This document shows positions 56,058-64,000 of a DNA stretch of 64,000 nucleotides, piece after piece. Position numbers and translations under genes: made by a program. The notes under the pieces are model-generated. The model saw only the letters and a list, made by a program, of their open reading frames with translations, was not told where the DNA came from and ran no database searches. Numbering within the stretch: position 1 is the first letter of the stretch; each line of letters begins with the position of its first letter. The stretch is from NCBI RefSeq assembly GCF_022867805.1, contig NZ_JALIFO010000006.1, positions 868,001-932,000 of the forward strand, given 5' to 3'. Source of the stretch: Cuneatibacter sp. NSJ-177 (GTDB lineage Bacteria > Bacillota > Clostridia > Lachnospirales > Lachnospiraceae).

Positions 56058-56525
56058 ATGATTACGGATCGATATTTTGAGGACTATGTTGTCGGCGAAG
56101 TCACACGCTCGGAGCGGTTTTCCATCTCGGAGGAGATGGTGGCGACTTATCTGAAACTGGTGGGAGATGATCACGCCGTCCACTCGGACAAGGAATTCTG
56201 CCGCAGACGATTTGGCTCGCCGGATTTGGTGGTACCCGGATGCCTGATTTTGGCTTTGGCGGACAGTTACTGGGCGAACCTCGTAACGCCGTCCGATCCC
56301 TTTTCCCCCCATTACGGCCAGGATAAGGTCCGCTATCTGGGAAGGCTGACCTGCGGGGAGGAGGTCAGCTGTGAATTTACCTTAAAGGAAAGCATGCGCA
56401 AGGATGCGCTGTACGGAATGTTGGTTTATGAAACCTACGTGAAGAAGACAGACGGAACTCCGGTCCTCTATGAAATCGATAAAGTTCTGGTTCCCTTCCG
56501 TGAAAAGCAACCGGCGGTTTTGTAG
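56058..56525 (+). CDS. MaoC-family (hot-dog) dehydratase
   Basis: A 155-residue hot-dog protein. VVGEVTRSERFSISEEMVATYLKLVGDDHAVHSD contains the hydratase-2 pattern with Asp and His in GDDHAVHSD (the usual D-x-N-P-x-H varied). The C-terminal part is the second half of the fold. It probably hydrates an enoyl-CoA or dehydrates a beta-hydroxyacyl-CoA. It ends the tct island; next is a different start context with a TTG codon. Confidence 0.87.
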   Translation: MITDRYFEDYVVGEVTRSERFSISEEMVATYLKLVGDDHAVHSDKEFCRRRFGSPDLVVPGCLILALADSYWANLVTPSDPFSPHYGQDKVRYLGRLTCGEEVSCEFTLKESMRKDALYGMLVYETYVKKTDGTPVLYEIDKVLVPFREKQPAVL

Positions 56526-56621
56526 ACAAGAAGCGTTTCACATCCTGGATTTTCGGCCGGACGATCATATTCTCCGTAAGAACCAATAGAATAGGATGAG
56601 GAGAGAATCGGAGGATATCCT

Positions 56622-57563
56622 TTGTTCTATTTTTTAGGTGGTTTGGGAATATTCCTATATGGAATTCACGAGATGAGCGAGGCCATGGAGAAACTTTTCT
56701 CCGGCCAGTTCCGGAGGAGCCTGCTGCGGCTTACGTCCGGCCGGATTCGGACGATTGCCCTTGGCTGCGGTATCACCGGAGTCGTGCAGAGCAGTACGGC
56801 GGTAACCGTGATGATTGTCAGCCTGGTGGAAGCCGGGCTGCTGCCGCTGCGCCAGGCTTTTGACTTGATCATGGGCGCGAATGTGGGGACCACGGTGACG
56901 GCCTGGATGATTTCAATGAAACAGCTTCCGTCGGTTCCCTGGCTGATGCCTGCGCTGGCGGCAGGCGGATTTGTTTTAATGGCTTGGAAAAGATTTCCTT
57001 GGAGACGGCAGGCGGAAATGGTGATGGGGTTCGGCCTGCTTTTTCTTGGCCTGGACTGGATGGAACAAGGATTTGCTTCCGGCGGCAGTCTGAATGGGGT
57101 TATGCAGTGGGTTCTTGCGATGGGGGAGAGCCCGGCCGCCGGTATTCTTGCCGGAGTGGTGCTGGTCTGTATCATCCAGAGTTCGTCGGCTGGAATCGGT
57201 ATCCTGCAGGTATTGGCCTTTCAAGGGCAGATCGGATGGGGAGCGGCGGTCTATCTGACCCTGGGCCAGAACATCGGAACTTGCCTGACAACGCTTCTTG
57301 CCGGCGTCAGCCTGGGGCCGGAGGCCAAGGCCACGGCCCGGTTCCACCTGATTTTCAACCTGGCCGGCGTCGTGGCGCTGGCTCCGTTTTTCGCGGTATT
57401 CTTTCAGCTGAATCCACAAACCGCCGCGCTGCCCGTCACCCCAACCGGCCTGGCGCTGTTCCACACGGTGTTCAATGCAGTCAGCGTGGCAGGCCTCTAT
57501 CCCTTTGTGGGGAGGCTGGCGGAGCGGGAAGCGCGGCGGATGCAGCCGGATCTTCCTTATTAA
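56622..57563 (+). CDS. Na+/phosphate-cotransporter-like protein (NptA family), without PhoU domain
   Basis: A 313-residue membrane protein. The two QSS motifs that define this family are GVVQSSTAVTVMIVSL and CIIQSSSAGIGILQVL, with GANVGTTVTAW and GQNIGTCLTTL following each. Most bacterial members are about 550 aa with a C-terminal PhoU-like domain; here the protein stops after the second repeat. The start is TTG at 56622, 7 nt after GGAGG. It ends 7 bp before the convergent ROK gene. Phosphate may not be its substrate. Confidence 0.85.
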   Translation: MFYFLGGLGIFLYGIHEMSEAMEKLFSGQFRRSLLRLTSGRIRTIALGCGITGVVQSSTAVTVMIVSLVEAGLLPLRQAFDLIMGANVGTTVTAWMISMKQLPSVPWLMPALAAGGFVLMAWKRFPWRRQAEMVMGFGLLFLGLDWMEQGFASGGSLNGVMQWVLAMGESPAAGILAGVVLVCIIQSSSAGIGILQVLAFQGQIGWGAAVYLTLGQNIGTCLTTLLAGVSLGPEAKATARFHLIFNLAGVVALAPFFAVFFQLNPQTAALPVTPTGLALFHTVFNAVSVAGLYPFVGRLAEREARRMQPDLPY

Positions 57564-57570
57564 TATATTC

Positions 57571-58686
57571 TTATATCTTTTTGATAAATTGATCGATGTA
57601 ATAGAGCGCGGCCCCGATGGCGGCGGTCTCGAACTTGTAGCGGCAGCAGAATACATAAGGCGCCGTTTCCTCGAAAGGGCTTCGCCTGGCAACCATTTCC
57701 CGGAATTTTTCCAGGTAATCGTTCAGATAAGGGCCTACGTAGCCGCCGAGGATAATATCGCAGTCATAGTGCATCCGCAGATTATTGACGGCAATGGCCA
57801 GGTAGTCCAGATACTGATGAAAGGCAGAAGTATAGGGCTCCTGGCCTTCTTTGACAGAATTGAAAAAACGCTGCATTTTTCCCCCGGCCATATCCGAAAG
57901 CAGGTTGGCGGAGCAGTAAGCGTTCAGGCAGCCCTTCTTTCCGCAGTAGCAAGGCTTCCCATCCGGGATCAGGGTCACGTGCCCGAATTCGCAGCTCTTT
58001 TGATGTTCGCCGGTATAAAGGCGGTTGTTGTGCACGATGGCGCCCCCGACGCTGTTGCTCAAGGACAAGTATACGATGGAATCCTCCCGGTCGCTGTTCC
58101 ACCATTCGGCAAATCCGCCGGAATTGGCGTCGTTGAACAACAGAAACGGGAAGGCGATATGGGGTTCTAGTTTTTGGTACAGGTCCTTCGGCGCCCGCAC
58201 GGCCTTGGCATAGGTGATCGTCTTCTGATCCACGTCAATGATGGCGGGCAGGGAGATTCCAAGTCCTAAAATCTTTTCCTGATCCAAATGATTCCGCTCG
58301 ATAAAAGAATCAATGAATTTTCCCAGAGTATTATAGTAGAACAGGCTGTCCACGAAACGGTGGCGGATGCGGCTGTACTGGAGCACCTTTGCCTCCATGT
58401 CGATGGCCACCAGGCTGATATGGTTGGCGGTGATATCCAGGCCCAGCGCGATTTTTGCGTCCGGAACGCACTGGATAATCTTGGCCTTTCGTCCTCCGGT
58501 GGATTCAAAGGTGCCGGTCTCGGTGATCAGTCCCAGCTGACGGAGCGCCGTCAAATTTTGGTTGACCGTCGGCATGCTGAGAGAAAGTCCCTTGGCGATC
58601 TCCTGCTGGGAAACCCCTTTTTCGCGGTAGATAAAACGGTAAATTTCATTGCGGTTGATCTGTTTGATCTGTGTTGTATGCGCCAT
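57571..58686 (-). CDS. ROK-family transcriptional regulator
   Basis: A 371-residue repressor. The N-terminal winged helix-turn-helix (GVSQQEIAKGLSLSMPTVNQNL, about 24-45) is followed by the ROK sugar-kinase fold. LGLDITANHISLVAID, NDANSGGFAEWW and the zinc motif HVTLIPDGKPCYCGKKGC are visible. ROK repressors of this type sense sugars or sugar phosphates. Its targets are probably elsewhere, although the divergent glycolytic operon (pgk-tpiA-gpmI) is a possible candidate given the shared 522-bp upstream region. Confidence 0.92.
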   Translation of the reverse strand: MAHTTQIKQINRNEIYRFIYREKGVSQQEIAKGLSLSMPTVNQNLTALRQLGLITETGTFESTGGRKAKIIQCVPDAKIALGLDITANHISLVAIDMEAKVLQYSRIRHRFVDSLFYYNTLGKFIDSFIERNHLDQEKILGLGISLPAIIDVDQKTITYAKAVRAPKDLYQKLEPHIAFPFLLFNDANSGGFAEWWNSDREDSIVYLSLSNSVGGAIVHNNRLYTGEHQKSCEFGHVTLIPDGKPCYCGKKGCLNAYCSANLLSDMAGGKMQRFFNSVKEGQEPYTSAFHQYLDYLAIAVNNLRMHYDCDIILGGYVGPYLNDYLEKFREMVARRSPFEETAPYVFCCRYKFETAAIGAALYYIDQFIKKI

Positions 58687-59208
58687 GATACTGTTACCAC
58701 CTTAAATTCTAGGCAAATTTGGAAAATCAAATACTCGGCGTCTCAGGCCCGGCCTGACATTGCGTAGCAAAACGCCTTACAAGATAACATATCCGGCAGC
58801 CGCCAAGCGGTTCGGATTCGTTGGGTTTTATAAGAAAATTATAAGTAGAATTATCGGAAATGTCAATCTTAAAAGCACTTTTGCAAAAAGAATTATAGAA
58901 AGTGAAACCGAAAAATCAGGCGAAAATAAAAGAGCAAGTAAAAATTAACTTCCGCAGGACAGGAATTATTTTTGATACGCGGGAAATCGGGAATGTCTGG
59001 GAGCGGTTTGAGGGCAGGCGCATCCGAGTCAGGAGCTCAGGCCCCATCTTTGTGCAAAATTCGACAGGAGATGTTGTAAAATTTGCAGACTTGACAGGAT
59101 TTGTAGAGACAAGTAATACTTGCTTTCCCAGGTAATATTTGTTAAAATATATACACGTAGACCGTGGTTTTTTTGGCCGCGGCGGGAGGAACGAAAGGAG
59201 TACAAGCT
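58687..59208. promoter_or_regulatory. Divergent promoter region between the ROK gene and pgk
   Basis: Minus promoter for the ROK gene: TTGACA (complement of 58861-58866), 17 bp, TATAAT (complement of 58838-58843), near consensus. Plus promoter for pgk: TTGACA (59091-59096), 17 bp, TAATAC (59114-59119). A small CCGTGG/CCGCGG hairpin with a T7 loop (59162-59182) lies in the pgk leader. The 58867-59090 stretch shows no gene or structure I can support; a short open frame at 58760-58948 has no recognisable start context. Confidence 0.7.
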
Positions 59209-60402
59209 ATGCTGAATAAGAAATCCATCGACGATATTCAGGTAAAAGGAAAACGCGTGTTGGTGCGCTGCGACTTTAATGTGCCCTTACAGGACGGGAA
59301 GATCACCGATGAGGTCCGTCTGGTAGCGGCGCTTCCGACTTTAAAGAAGCTGATGGCAGACGGGGGACGCCTGATTCTGTGCTCTCACCTGGGAAAACCG
59401 AAGGGCGAGCCAAAGCCGGAGCTTTCTCTGGCGCCGGTGGCAAAGCGTCTCGGCGAACTGCTGGGACAGAATGTAACCTTTGCGGCGGATCCGGAGGTGG
59501 TCGGCCCCAATGCAAGAAAAGCGGCCGAGGCGCTTTTGGACGGCGAAGTGATGCTTTTAGAAAATACCCGCTACCGCGCGGAGGAAACAAAGAACAAAGA
59601 GGCCTTCAGCAAGGATTTGGCGTCTCTGGCCGAGGTCTTTGTGGATGACGCCTTCGGGACCGCTCACCGGGCTCATTGCTCCAATGTGGGAGTGACCCAG
59701 TTCTTAAGCCCCTGTGCGGTCGGATATCTGATGCAGAAAGAAATTGATTTCCTTGGAAATGCGGTGGACCGTCCCAAACGCCCCTTTGTCGCGATTCTCG
59801 GCGGATCCAAGGTTTCCAGCAAGATTTCGGTGATCAACAATCTTTTGGACAAGGTGGATACCCTGATCATCGGCGGCGGCATGGCTTACACGTTTTTAAA
59901 AGCGCAGGGCCAGGAAGTCGGGACGTCGCTGTTAGAGGCCGACTATCTTGACTATGCCAAGGAAATGATGGAGAAAGCGGCGGCGAAGCATGTCAATTTA
60001 CTGATTCCCGTCGATACGGTGGTAGCCAAGGAATTTGCCAATGACGCGCCTTCCCGCGTGGCACAGGGGGATATTCAGCCGGATGAGATGGGCCTCGACA
60101 TCGGACCGAAGACCAGGGAGCTTTTTACCGAGGCATTAAAAGACGCGAAGACCGTGGTCTGGAACGGACCGATGGGCGTGTTTGAGATGCCGAACTTTGC
60201 CGCAGGGACCATCGCAGTGGCAAAGGCTCTGGCGGAGATCACCGCGACCACGATCATCGGCGGCGGCGATTCGGCGGCGGCGGTGAATCAGCTGGGCTTT
60301 GGCGATAAGATGACGCATATTTCCACTGGGGGCGGCGCTTCTTTGGAGTTCTTAGAAGGAAAAGAGCTGCCCGGCGTGGCGGCGGCTGATGATAGAGAAT
60401 AA
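59209..60402 (+). CDS. pgk: Phosphoglycerate kinase
   Basis: The glycolytic enzyme that makes ATP from 1,3-bisphosphoglycerate; 397 aa. Landmarks: [13 protein letters not shown] (substrate Asp/Asn), [27 protein letters not shown], and the C-terminal GGGDSAAAV and [19 protein letters not shown]. The ATG at 59209 follows AAAGGAG; an in-frame ATG at 59164 has no site. It leads the operon pgk-tpiA-gpmI from a consensus promoter. gapA is not adjacent. Confidence 0.98.
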   Translation: MLNKKSIDDIQVKGKRVLVRCDFNVPLQDGKITDEVRLVAALPTLKKLMADGGRLILCSHLGKPKGEPKPELSLAPVAKRLGELLGQNVTFAADPEVVGPNARKAAEALLDGEVMLLENTRYRAEETKNKEAFSKDLASLAEVFVDDAFGTAHRAHCSNVGVTQFLSPCAVGYLMQKEIDFLGNAVDRPKRPFVAILGGSKVSSKISVINNLLDKVDTLIIGGGMAYTFLKAQGQEVGTSLLEADYLDYAKEMMEKAAAKHVNLLIPVDTVVAKEFANDAPSRVAQGDIQPDEMGLDIGPKTRELFTEALKDAKTVVWNGPMGVFEMPNFAAGTIAVAKALAEITATTIIGGGDSAAAVNQLGFGDKMTHISTGGGASLEFLEGKELPGVAAADDRE

Positions 60403-60421
60403 AAGTTTCAGGAATGTTGTG

Positions 60422-60489
60422 CCATCTCTTCGCCGGTGATGCCAAGCGGCGGAAGATGGGATAGAAGGTTCCGGGTTTTTACCCGGAAC
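60422..60489 (+). other. Two intercistronic hairpins between pgk and tpiA
   Basis: First, CCATCT...AGATGG (60422-60459) with inner pairing of GCC/GGC. Second, GTTCCGGGT-TTTT-ACCCGGAAC (60468-60489), a perfect 9-bp stem. The tpiA ribosome-binding site follows (AGGAGG). There is no T-tract after the second stem, so these probably protect or cut the mRNA to set separate levels. Confidence 0.7.
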
Positions 60490-60504
60490 AGCAGGAGGAT
60501 TCTT

Positions 60505-61257
60505 ATGGCGAGGAAAAAAATCATAGCCGGCAATTGGAAGATGAATAAGACGCCCAGCGAGGCGGCGGCCTTTATCCGGGAATTGGCGCCGATGGTCGCC
60601 GGGGCCGAAGCAGAGGTGGTTTGCTGTGTGCCGGCTATCGATATCGTGCCGGCCGTGGAGGCCGCCAAAGGCAGCGACATCCGGATTGGCGCGGAAAATA
60701 TGTATTTTGAAGAAAAAGGAGCCTATACCGGCGAGATTTCCCCGGCCATGTTGGCGGACGCCGGTGTCTCCTACGTGATATTAGGCCATTCCGAGAGACG
60801 GGAATACTTTGGTGAGACCAATGAGACGGTGAACCGGAAGGTGAAAAAGGCGTTTGAACACGGACTGGTCCCGATCGTCTGCTGCGGGGAAACCTTGAAC
60901 CAGCGGGAGCAGGGGATCACGATGGACTGGATCCGCCAGCAGATCAAGATTGCCTTTTTGGGTATTTCCGCGGAGCAGGCGGCGGAAGCAGTGATTGCCT
61001 ATGAGCCGATCTGGGCCATCGGAACGGGGAAAGTGGCGACCAGTGAGCAGGCGCAGGAGGTCTGCCATGGCATTCGGGAACTGATCCGGGAGCTGTACGG
61101 AGATTCCACCGCGGAGGCGGTCCGGATTCAATACGGCGGCAGCGTGGCTCCGGCCAATGCGGCGGAACTGTTTGCCCAGCCGGACATCGACGGCGGCCTG
61201 GTGGGGGGCGCAAGCCTGAAGCCGGACTTCGCCAAGGTCGTATATTATCAAGGATAA
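60505..61257 (+). CDS. tpiA: Triosephosphate isomerase
   Basis: Interconverts dihydroxyacetone phosphate and glyceraldehyde-3-phosphate; 250 aa. [12 protein letters not shown] carries the active-site Lys; [14 protein letters not shown] the His; [22 protein letters not shown] the catalytic Glu and loop 6; and [12 protein letters not shown] plus [10 protein letters not shown] the phosphate site. The start is the ATG at 60505, 7 nt after AGGAGG; the frame is open further upstream without a site. Confidence 0.98.
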   Translation: MARKKIIAGNWKMNKTPSEAAAFIRELAPMVAGAEAEVVCCVPAIDIVPAVEAAKGSDIRIGAENMYFEEKGAYTGEISPAMLADAGVSYVILGHSERREYFGETNETVNRKVKKAFEHGLVPIVCCGETLNQREQGITMDWIRQQIKIAFLGISAEQAAEAVIAYEPIWAIGTGKVATSEQAQEVCHGIRELIRELYGDSTAEAVRIQYGGSVAPANAAELFAQPDIDGGLVGGASLKPDFAKVVYYQG

Positions 61258-61266
61258 GAGGCACAC

Positions 61267-61575
61267 ATGGAACCAAAGCTTTCAAGAAAAAAACTACAGA
61301 TCGCTTGTTTGGTTGCCTTCGGCAGCCTGCTTGCCGCACTGATTTTGCTGCTGTTTGGCCTTCAGCTCCCCGGCCTGATCGTGATGGCCGCGGCGATGTT
61401 TGGGGTGACCGGAATGATGGTGGCGGGGCAGTGCCCTCACTGCAAGGATGTGCGCAGCGCCAAGTGGATCAACCCCTTTCCGTCGGACAAAGAACTTTTT
61501 TGTACCCGGTGCGGAAAGAAAATTGAGTTTGTGGAAGACGGGTGGATTCGCCCGAAAAAGAAGGATAAGAAATGA
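61267..61575 (+). CDS. Small membrane protein with zinc-ribbon tail
   Basis: A 102-residue protein with two hydrophobic helices (about 11-31 and 34-52) followed by a cytoplasmic CPHC...CTRC four-cysteine knuckle and a lysine-rich tail. It lies 9 bp after tpiA and overlaps gpmI by 4 bp (ATGA), so it is translated within the glycolytic operon. I do not recognise the family. Confidence 0.8.
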   Translation: MEPKLSRKKLQIACLVAFGSLLAALILLLFGLQLPGLIVMAAAMFGVTGMMVAGQCPHCKDVRSAKWINPFPSDKELFCTRCGKKIEFVEDGWIRPKKKDKK

Positions 61576-63122
61576 GAAAACCAACGGTTTTAATGATTTT
61601 AGACGGCTTTGGCCTAAATGACCGGACAAAGGGAAATGCTGTCGCTCAGGCGGCTACTCCGAATATCGACCGTCTGATGCAGGAATACCCGTTTGTAAAG
61701 GGCAATGCCAGCGGCCTGGCCGTGGGGCTTCCCGACGGCCAGATGGGTAATTCCGAGGTGGGCCACTTGAATATGGGGGCCGGCCGGGTGGTCTATCAGG
61801 ATCTGACAAAGATTACGAAGGCCATTGAGGAAGGAAGTTTTTTTGAAAATAAGCCGCTTTTAACTGCGTTTCGGAATGCCAGGGAGCGCGGGACTGCGGT
61901 TCATCTGTGGGGACTGCTGTCGGACGGAGGCGTTCACAGCCATAACACCCATCTGTACGCTCTTTTGGAGATGGCGAAGCAGCTGGGGCTTACCAACGTA
62001 TATGTCCACGCGTTTCTGGACGGAAGAGACACGGCGCCAACCTCCGGACTGGGGTATCTGAAGGATCTGAATCAGGAGATGAAGCGAATCGGCGTCGGAA
62101 CGATTGCCTCGGTTATGGGCCGCTATTATGCGATGGACCGGGACAACCGGTGGGAGCGGGTCGGCCGCGCCTATGACGCCCTGACCAAGGGGGCGGGCAA
62201 ACAGGTCCGGTGTATCTTCGGCGGTGTCTCGGACTCTTATGCGCAGGGCGTGACCGATGAATTTGTGGAGCCAATGGTGGCGGTGGATGAGGACGGAGTA
62301 CCGGCGGCGACCGTGAAAAACGGCGATTCCGTTATCTTCTTCAATTTCCGTCCGGACCGGGCAAGAGAGTTAACCAGAGCATTTTTGGACGATTCCTTCA
62401 CTGGGTTTGAGCGGAAACAGTTAAAAGAACTGACCTATGTCTGCTTTACTGAATATGACGCCACGATCCCTCATACCCTCGTCGCCTTCCCGAAGGAAGA
62501 GCTGGTGAATACCCTGGGGGAATATTTGGCGGAACAGGGACTGAAACAGCTGCGGCTGGCGGAGACGGAAAAATACGCCCATGTGACGTTCTTTTTCAAC
62601 GGAGGCGTGGAGGTGCCGAATCCGGGGGAAGAGAGAATCCTGGTGCCGTCCCCCAAGGTGGCAACCTATGACTTGAAGCCGGAGATGAGCGCTTATGAGG
62701 TCTGCGATCATTTAGTGGAGGCGATCGGAAGCGGCAAATATGACATGATTATCATCAATTTTGCCAATCCGGATATGGTGGGGCATACCGGCGTGATGGA
62801 AGCCGCCGTTCAGGCGGTGGAGGCGGTGGACACCTGCGTCGGCCGCGCGGTGGACGCTCTGTTCGCCGCGGGAGGCCAGATGTTCCTCTGCGCCGACCAC
62901 GGCAATGCGGAACAGCTGATCGACCCGGACAGCGGGGAGCCCTTTACGGCCCACACGACGAACCCGGTTCCGTTTTTGCTGATCAACAGCGATCCGGCCT
63001 ATACGCTGAAGGAAAACGGACGGCTCTGCGATATCGCCCCTACCTTGCTTGCCATGATGGGACTGCCGCAGCCGCCGGAGATGAGCGGAATCTCTCTGCT
63101 TCAAAAGAAAGACGAACCGTAA
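61572..63122 (+). CDS. gpmI: 2,3-bisphosphoglycerate-independent phosphoglycerate mutase
   Basis: Isomerises 3- and 2-phosphoglycerate; 516 aa, Mn2+-dependent. MILDGFGLND carries the first metal Asp; PDGQMGNSEVGHLNMGAG the phosphorylated Ser61; HAFLDGRDTAP and RYYAMDRDNRWER the substrate site; and FANPDMVGHTGVMEA and CADHGNAEQ later ligands. The start overlaps the stop of the zinc-ribbon gene. Enolase is not in the window. Confidence 0.97.
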   Translation: MRKPTVLMILDGFGLNDRTKGNAVAQAATPNIDRLMQEYPFVKGNASGLAVGLPDGQMGNSEVGHLNMGAGRVVYQDLTKITKAIEEGSFFENKPLLTAFRNARERGTAVHLWGLLSDGGVHSHNTHLYALLEMAKQLGLTNVYVHAFLDGRDTAPTSGLGYLKDLNQEMKRIGVGTIASVMGRYYAMDRDNRWERVGRAYDALTKGAGKQVRCIFGGVSDSYAQGVTDEFVEPMVAVDEDGVPAATVKNGDSVIFFNFRPDRARELTRAFLDDSFTGFERKQLKELTYVCFTEYDATIPHTLVAFPKEELVNTLGEYLAEQGLKQLRLAETEKYAHVTFFFNGGVEVPNPGEERILVPSPKVATYDLKPEMSAYEVCDHLVEAIGSGKYDMIIINFANPDMVGHTGVMEAAVQAVEAVDTCVGRAVDALFAAGGQMFLCADHGNAEQLIDPDSGEPFTAHTTNPVPFLLINSDPAYTLKENGRLCDIAPTLLAMMGLPQPPEMSGISLLQKKDEP

Positions 63123-63169
63123 GAGGAGCTTGGTTCTGGCAATAGAAGTATCGGAGGAGGAGAAGCATT

Positions 63170-63862
63170 ATGATTTATACACAGGAAGTAGAAATGATGT
63201 GTCCGGTTGCCCAGGGCGCCTGCCATGGAGCGGCGCCGATCCCGGAAGAAGCCAAATGGGTTAAGGCAAAGGACGTGACGGATATCTCAGGGCTTACCCA
63301 CGGGGTGGGCTGGTGCGCTCCTCAGCAGGGCGCCTGTAAGCTGACTTTAAATGTGAAGGAGGGGATCATCCAGGAGGCGTTGGTGGAGACCCTTGGATGC
63401 TCCGGTATGACCCATTCTGCGGCGATGGCGGCGGAAATTCTGCCGGGCCGCACGATTCTGGAGGCGCTCAATACCGATTTGGTCTGCGATGCGATCAACA
63501 CCGCGATGCGGGAACTGTTTTTGCAGATCGTCTATGGCCGCAGCCAAAGCGCTTTTTCCGAGGACGGACTTCCGGTGGGAGCCGGTTTGGAGGATTTGGG
63601 GAAAGGGCTTCGCTCCCAGATCGGCACCATGTACGGAACATTGAAGAAAGGTCCTCGTTACCTGGAGATGGCCGAGGGCTATGTGACCGGAATCGCCCTC
63701 GATGAGGAGGACGAGATCATCGGCTACCAGTTTGTAAACCTGGGCAAGATGACTGATTTTATTAAAAAAGGCGACGATCCCAACACGGCCTGGGAGAAGG
63801 CAAAAGGCCAGTACGGCCGTGTGGAGGATGCGGTGAAAATCATCGATCCGAGAAAAGAATAA
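63170..63862 (+). CDS. NifU-like iron-sulfur scaffold, partner of the GGGtGRT protein
   Basis: A 230-residue protein of the NifU/IscU fold class. Cysteines of a scaffold are seen in WCAPQQGACKL, LGCSGMTHS and LVCDAINTAM. An extra N-terminal part contains MMCPVAQGACHG. The C-terminal part (about 160-230) is unique to this family. The partner gene starts 43 bp downstream. The pair is common in Lachnospiraceae and other gut anaerobes, but its role is not established as far as I know. GGAGGAG lies before the ATG. Confidence 0.82.
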   Translation: MIYTQEVEMMCPVAQGACHGAAPIPEEAKWVKAKDVTDISGLTHGVGWCAPQQGACKLTLNVKEGIIQEALVETLGCSGMTHSAAMAAEILPGRTILEALNTDLVCDAINTAMRELFLQIVYGRSQSAFSEDGLPVGAGLEDLGKGLRSQIGTMYGTLKKGPRYLEMAEGYVTGIALDEEDEIIGYQFVNLGKMTDFIKKGDDPNTAWEKAKGQYGRVEDAVKIIDPRKE

Positions 63863-63904
63863 GATTCTGCGTCAAGGCTTGGATAGAGTAGGAGGAAAAG
63901 AAAG

Positions 63905-64000
63905 ATGGCTTTATTTGAATCATACGAGAGACGGATCGATAAAATAAACGGCGTTCTCCAAAGCTACGGAATCGCATCCATCGAGGAAGCGGAGAGCATC
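63905..64000 (+). CDS. GGGtGRT-family protein, N-terminal fragment
   Basis: The first 32 codons (MALFESYERRIDKINGVLQS and following) run off the window. The start has AGGAGGAAAAG upstream. This N-terminus matches the conserved beginning of the GGGtGRT proteins that pair with a NifU-like scaffold. The diagnostic glycine-rich motif lies outside the window, so the call rests on the N-terminus and context. Confidence 0.72.
   Translation, partial: MALFESYERRIDKINGVLQSYGIASIEEAESI

Noticed and set aside
58760-58948. 62-codon plus-strand frame upstream of pgk
   Set aside because: It overlaps the minus-strand ROK promoter, lacks a good ribosome-binding site and resembles no known protein.

Overview
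The window looks like a chromosomal segment of a relatively GC-rich clostridial Bacillota, most likely Lachnospiraceae or a close relative. The evidence is the Gram-positive ribosome-binding sites (AGGAGG type), TTGACA/TATAAT promoters with 16-18 bp spacers, U-tailed intrinsic terminators, a K+-dependent Na+-type membrane pyrophosphatase, NAD-dependent DNA ligase, a purine riboswitch, and the NifU-like plus GGGtGRT gene pair at the right edge. The taxon is inferred from gene content, not from a marker search. I see no tRNA, rRNA, CRISPR array, transposase or phage gene.

Layout, left to right. 1-6654: the end of a peptide/nickel-type ABC importer operon (two permeases, two ATPases, lipoprotein binding protein) with a CocE/S15-like hydrolase; a 310-bp structured gap precedes the binding protein. 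6854-12686: guaB, a large secreted M6-like metalloprotease with Ig-like and DUF4214 repeats, and a deoxyinosine/uracil DNA glycosylase. 12785-24970: hppA (minus), then ftsK/spoIIIE, murE, murF, priA, def and a multi-cluster ferredoxin protein; a palindromic repeat pair lies between priA and def. 25108-34434: two tiny minus-strand genes, a LysR regulator, an FAD oxidoreductase and an SLC13-type carrier (minus), then a Moco/2Fe-2S hydroxylase coupled to a degenerate oleate-hydratase homologue. 34992-47636: gdhA, an Sfp-type transferase, a DUF2899/ArsP_2-like permease, lipid genes (GT28 glycosyltransferase, PlsY-like), rluF, ligA, an MBL hydrolase, a MATE exporter, a small membrane protein, a purine riboswitch with an FAD-dependent dehydrogenase, and a PHP phosphatase. 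47956-58686: an M29 aminopeptidase, then a LysR-controlled island: tripartite tricarboxylate transporter (tctCBA), FabK/NMO-like flavoprotein, class I CoA-transferase and MaoC hydratase; a short Na/Pi-cotransporter-like gene and a ROK regulator follow. 59209-64000: glycolytic operon pgk-tpiA-(zinc-ribbon membrane protein)-gpmI, then the NifU-like/GGGtGRT pair, cut by the window end.

How the genes work together: most of the window is housekeeping (GMP synthesis, envelope building, replication restart, protein maturation, glycolysis). The accessory parts are small-molecule uptake and catabolism modules next to their own regulators. The most unusual signals are (i) a guanine-class riboswitch whose terminator arm pairs with the aptamer P3 strand, predicting an ON switch; (ii) several enzymes with family-defining catalytic residues replaced (oleate-hydratase homologue, CocE-like hydrolase, FabK/NMO-like protein, MurE specificity motif); (iii) a PriA without its winged-helix domain whose stop codon lies in a palindromic repeat; (iv) a 39-nt repeat flanking the Moco enzyme/oleate-hydratase-like pair; and (v) a LysR box placed as expected upstream of the tct-CoA-transferase-MaoC island.
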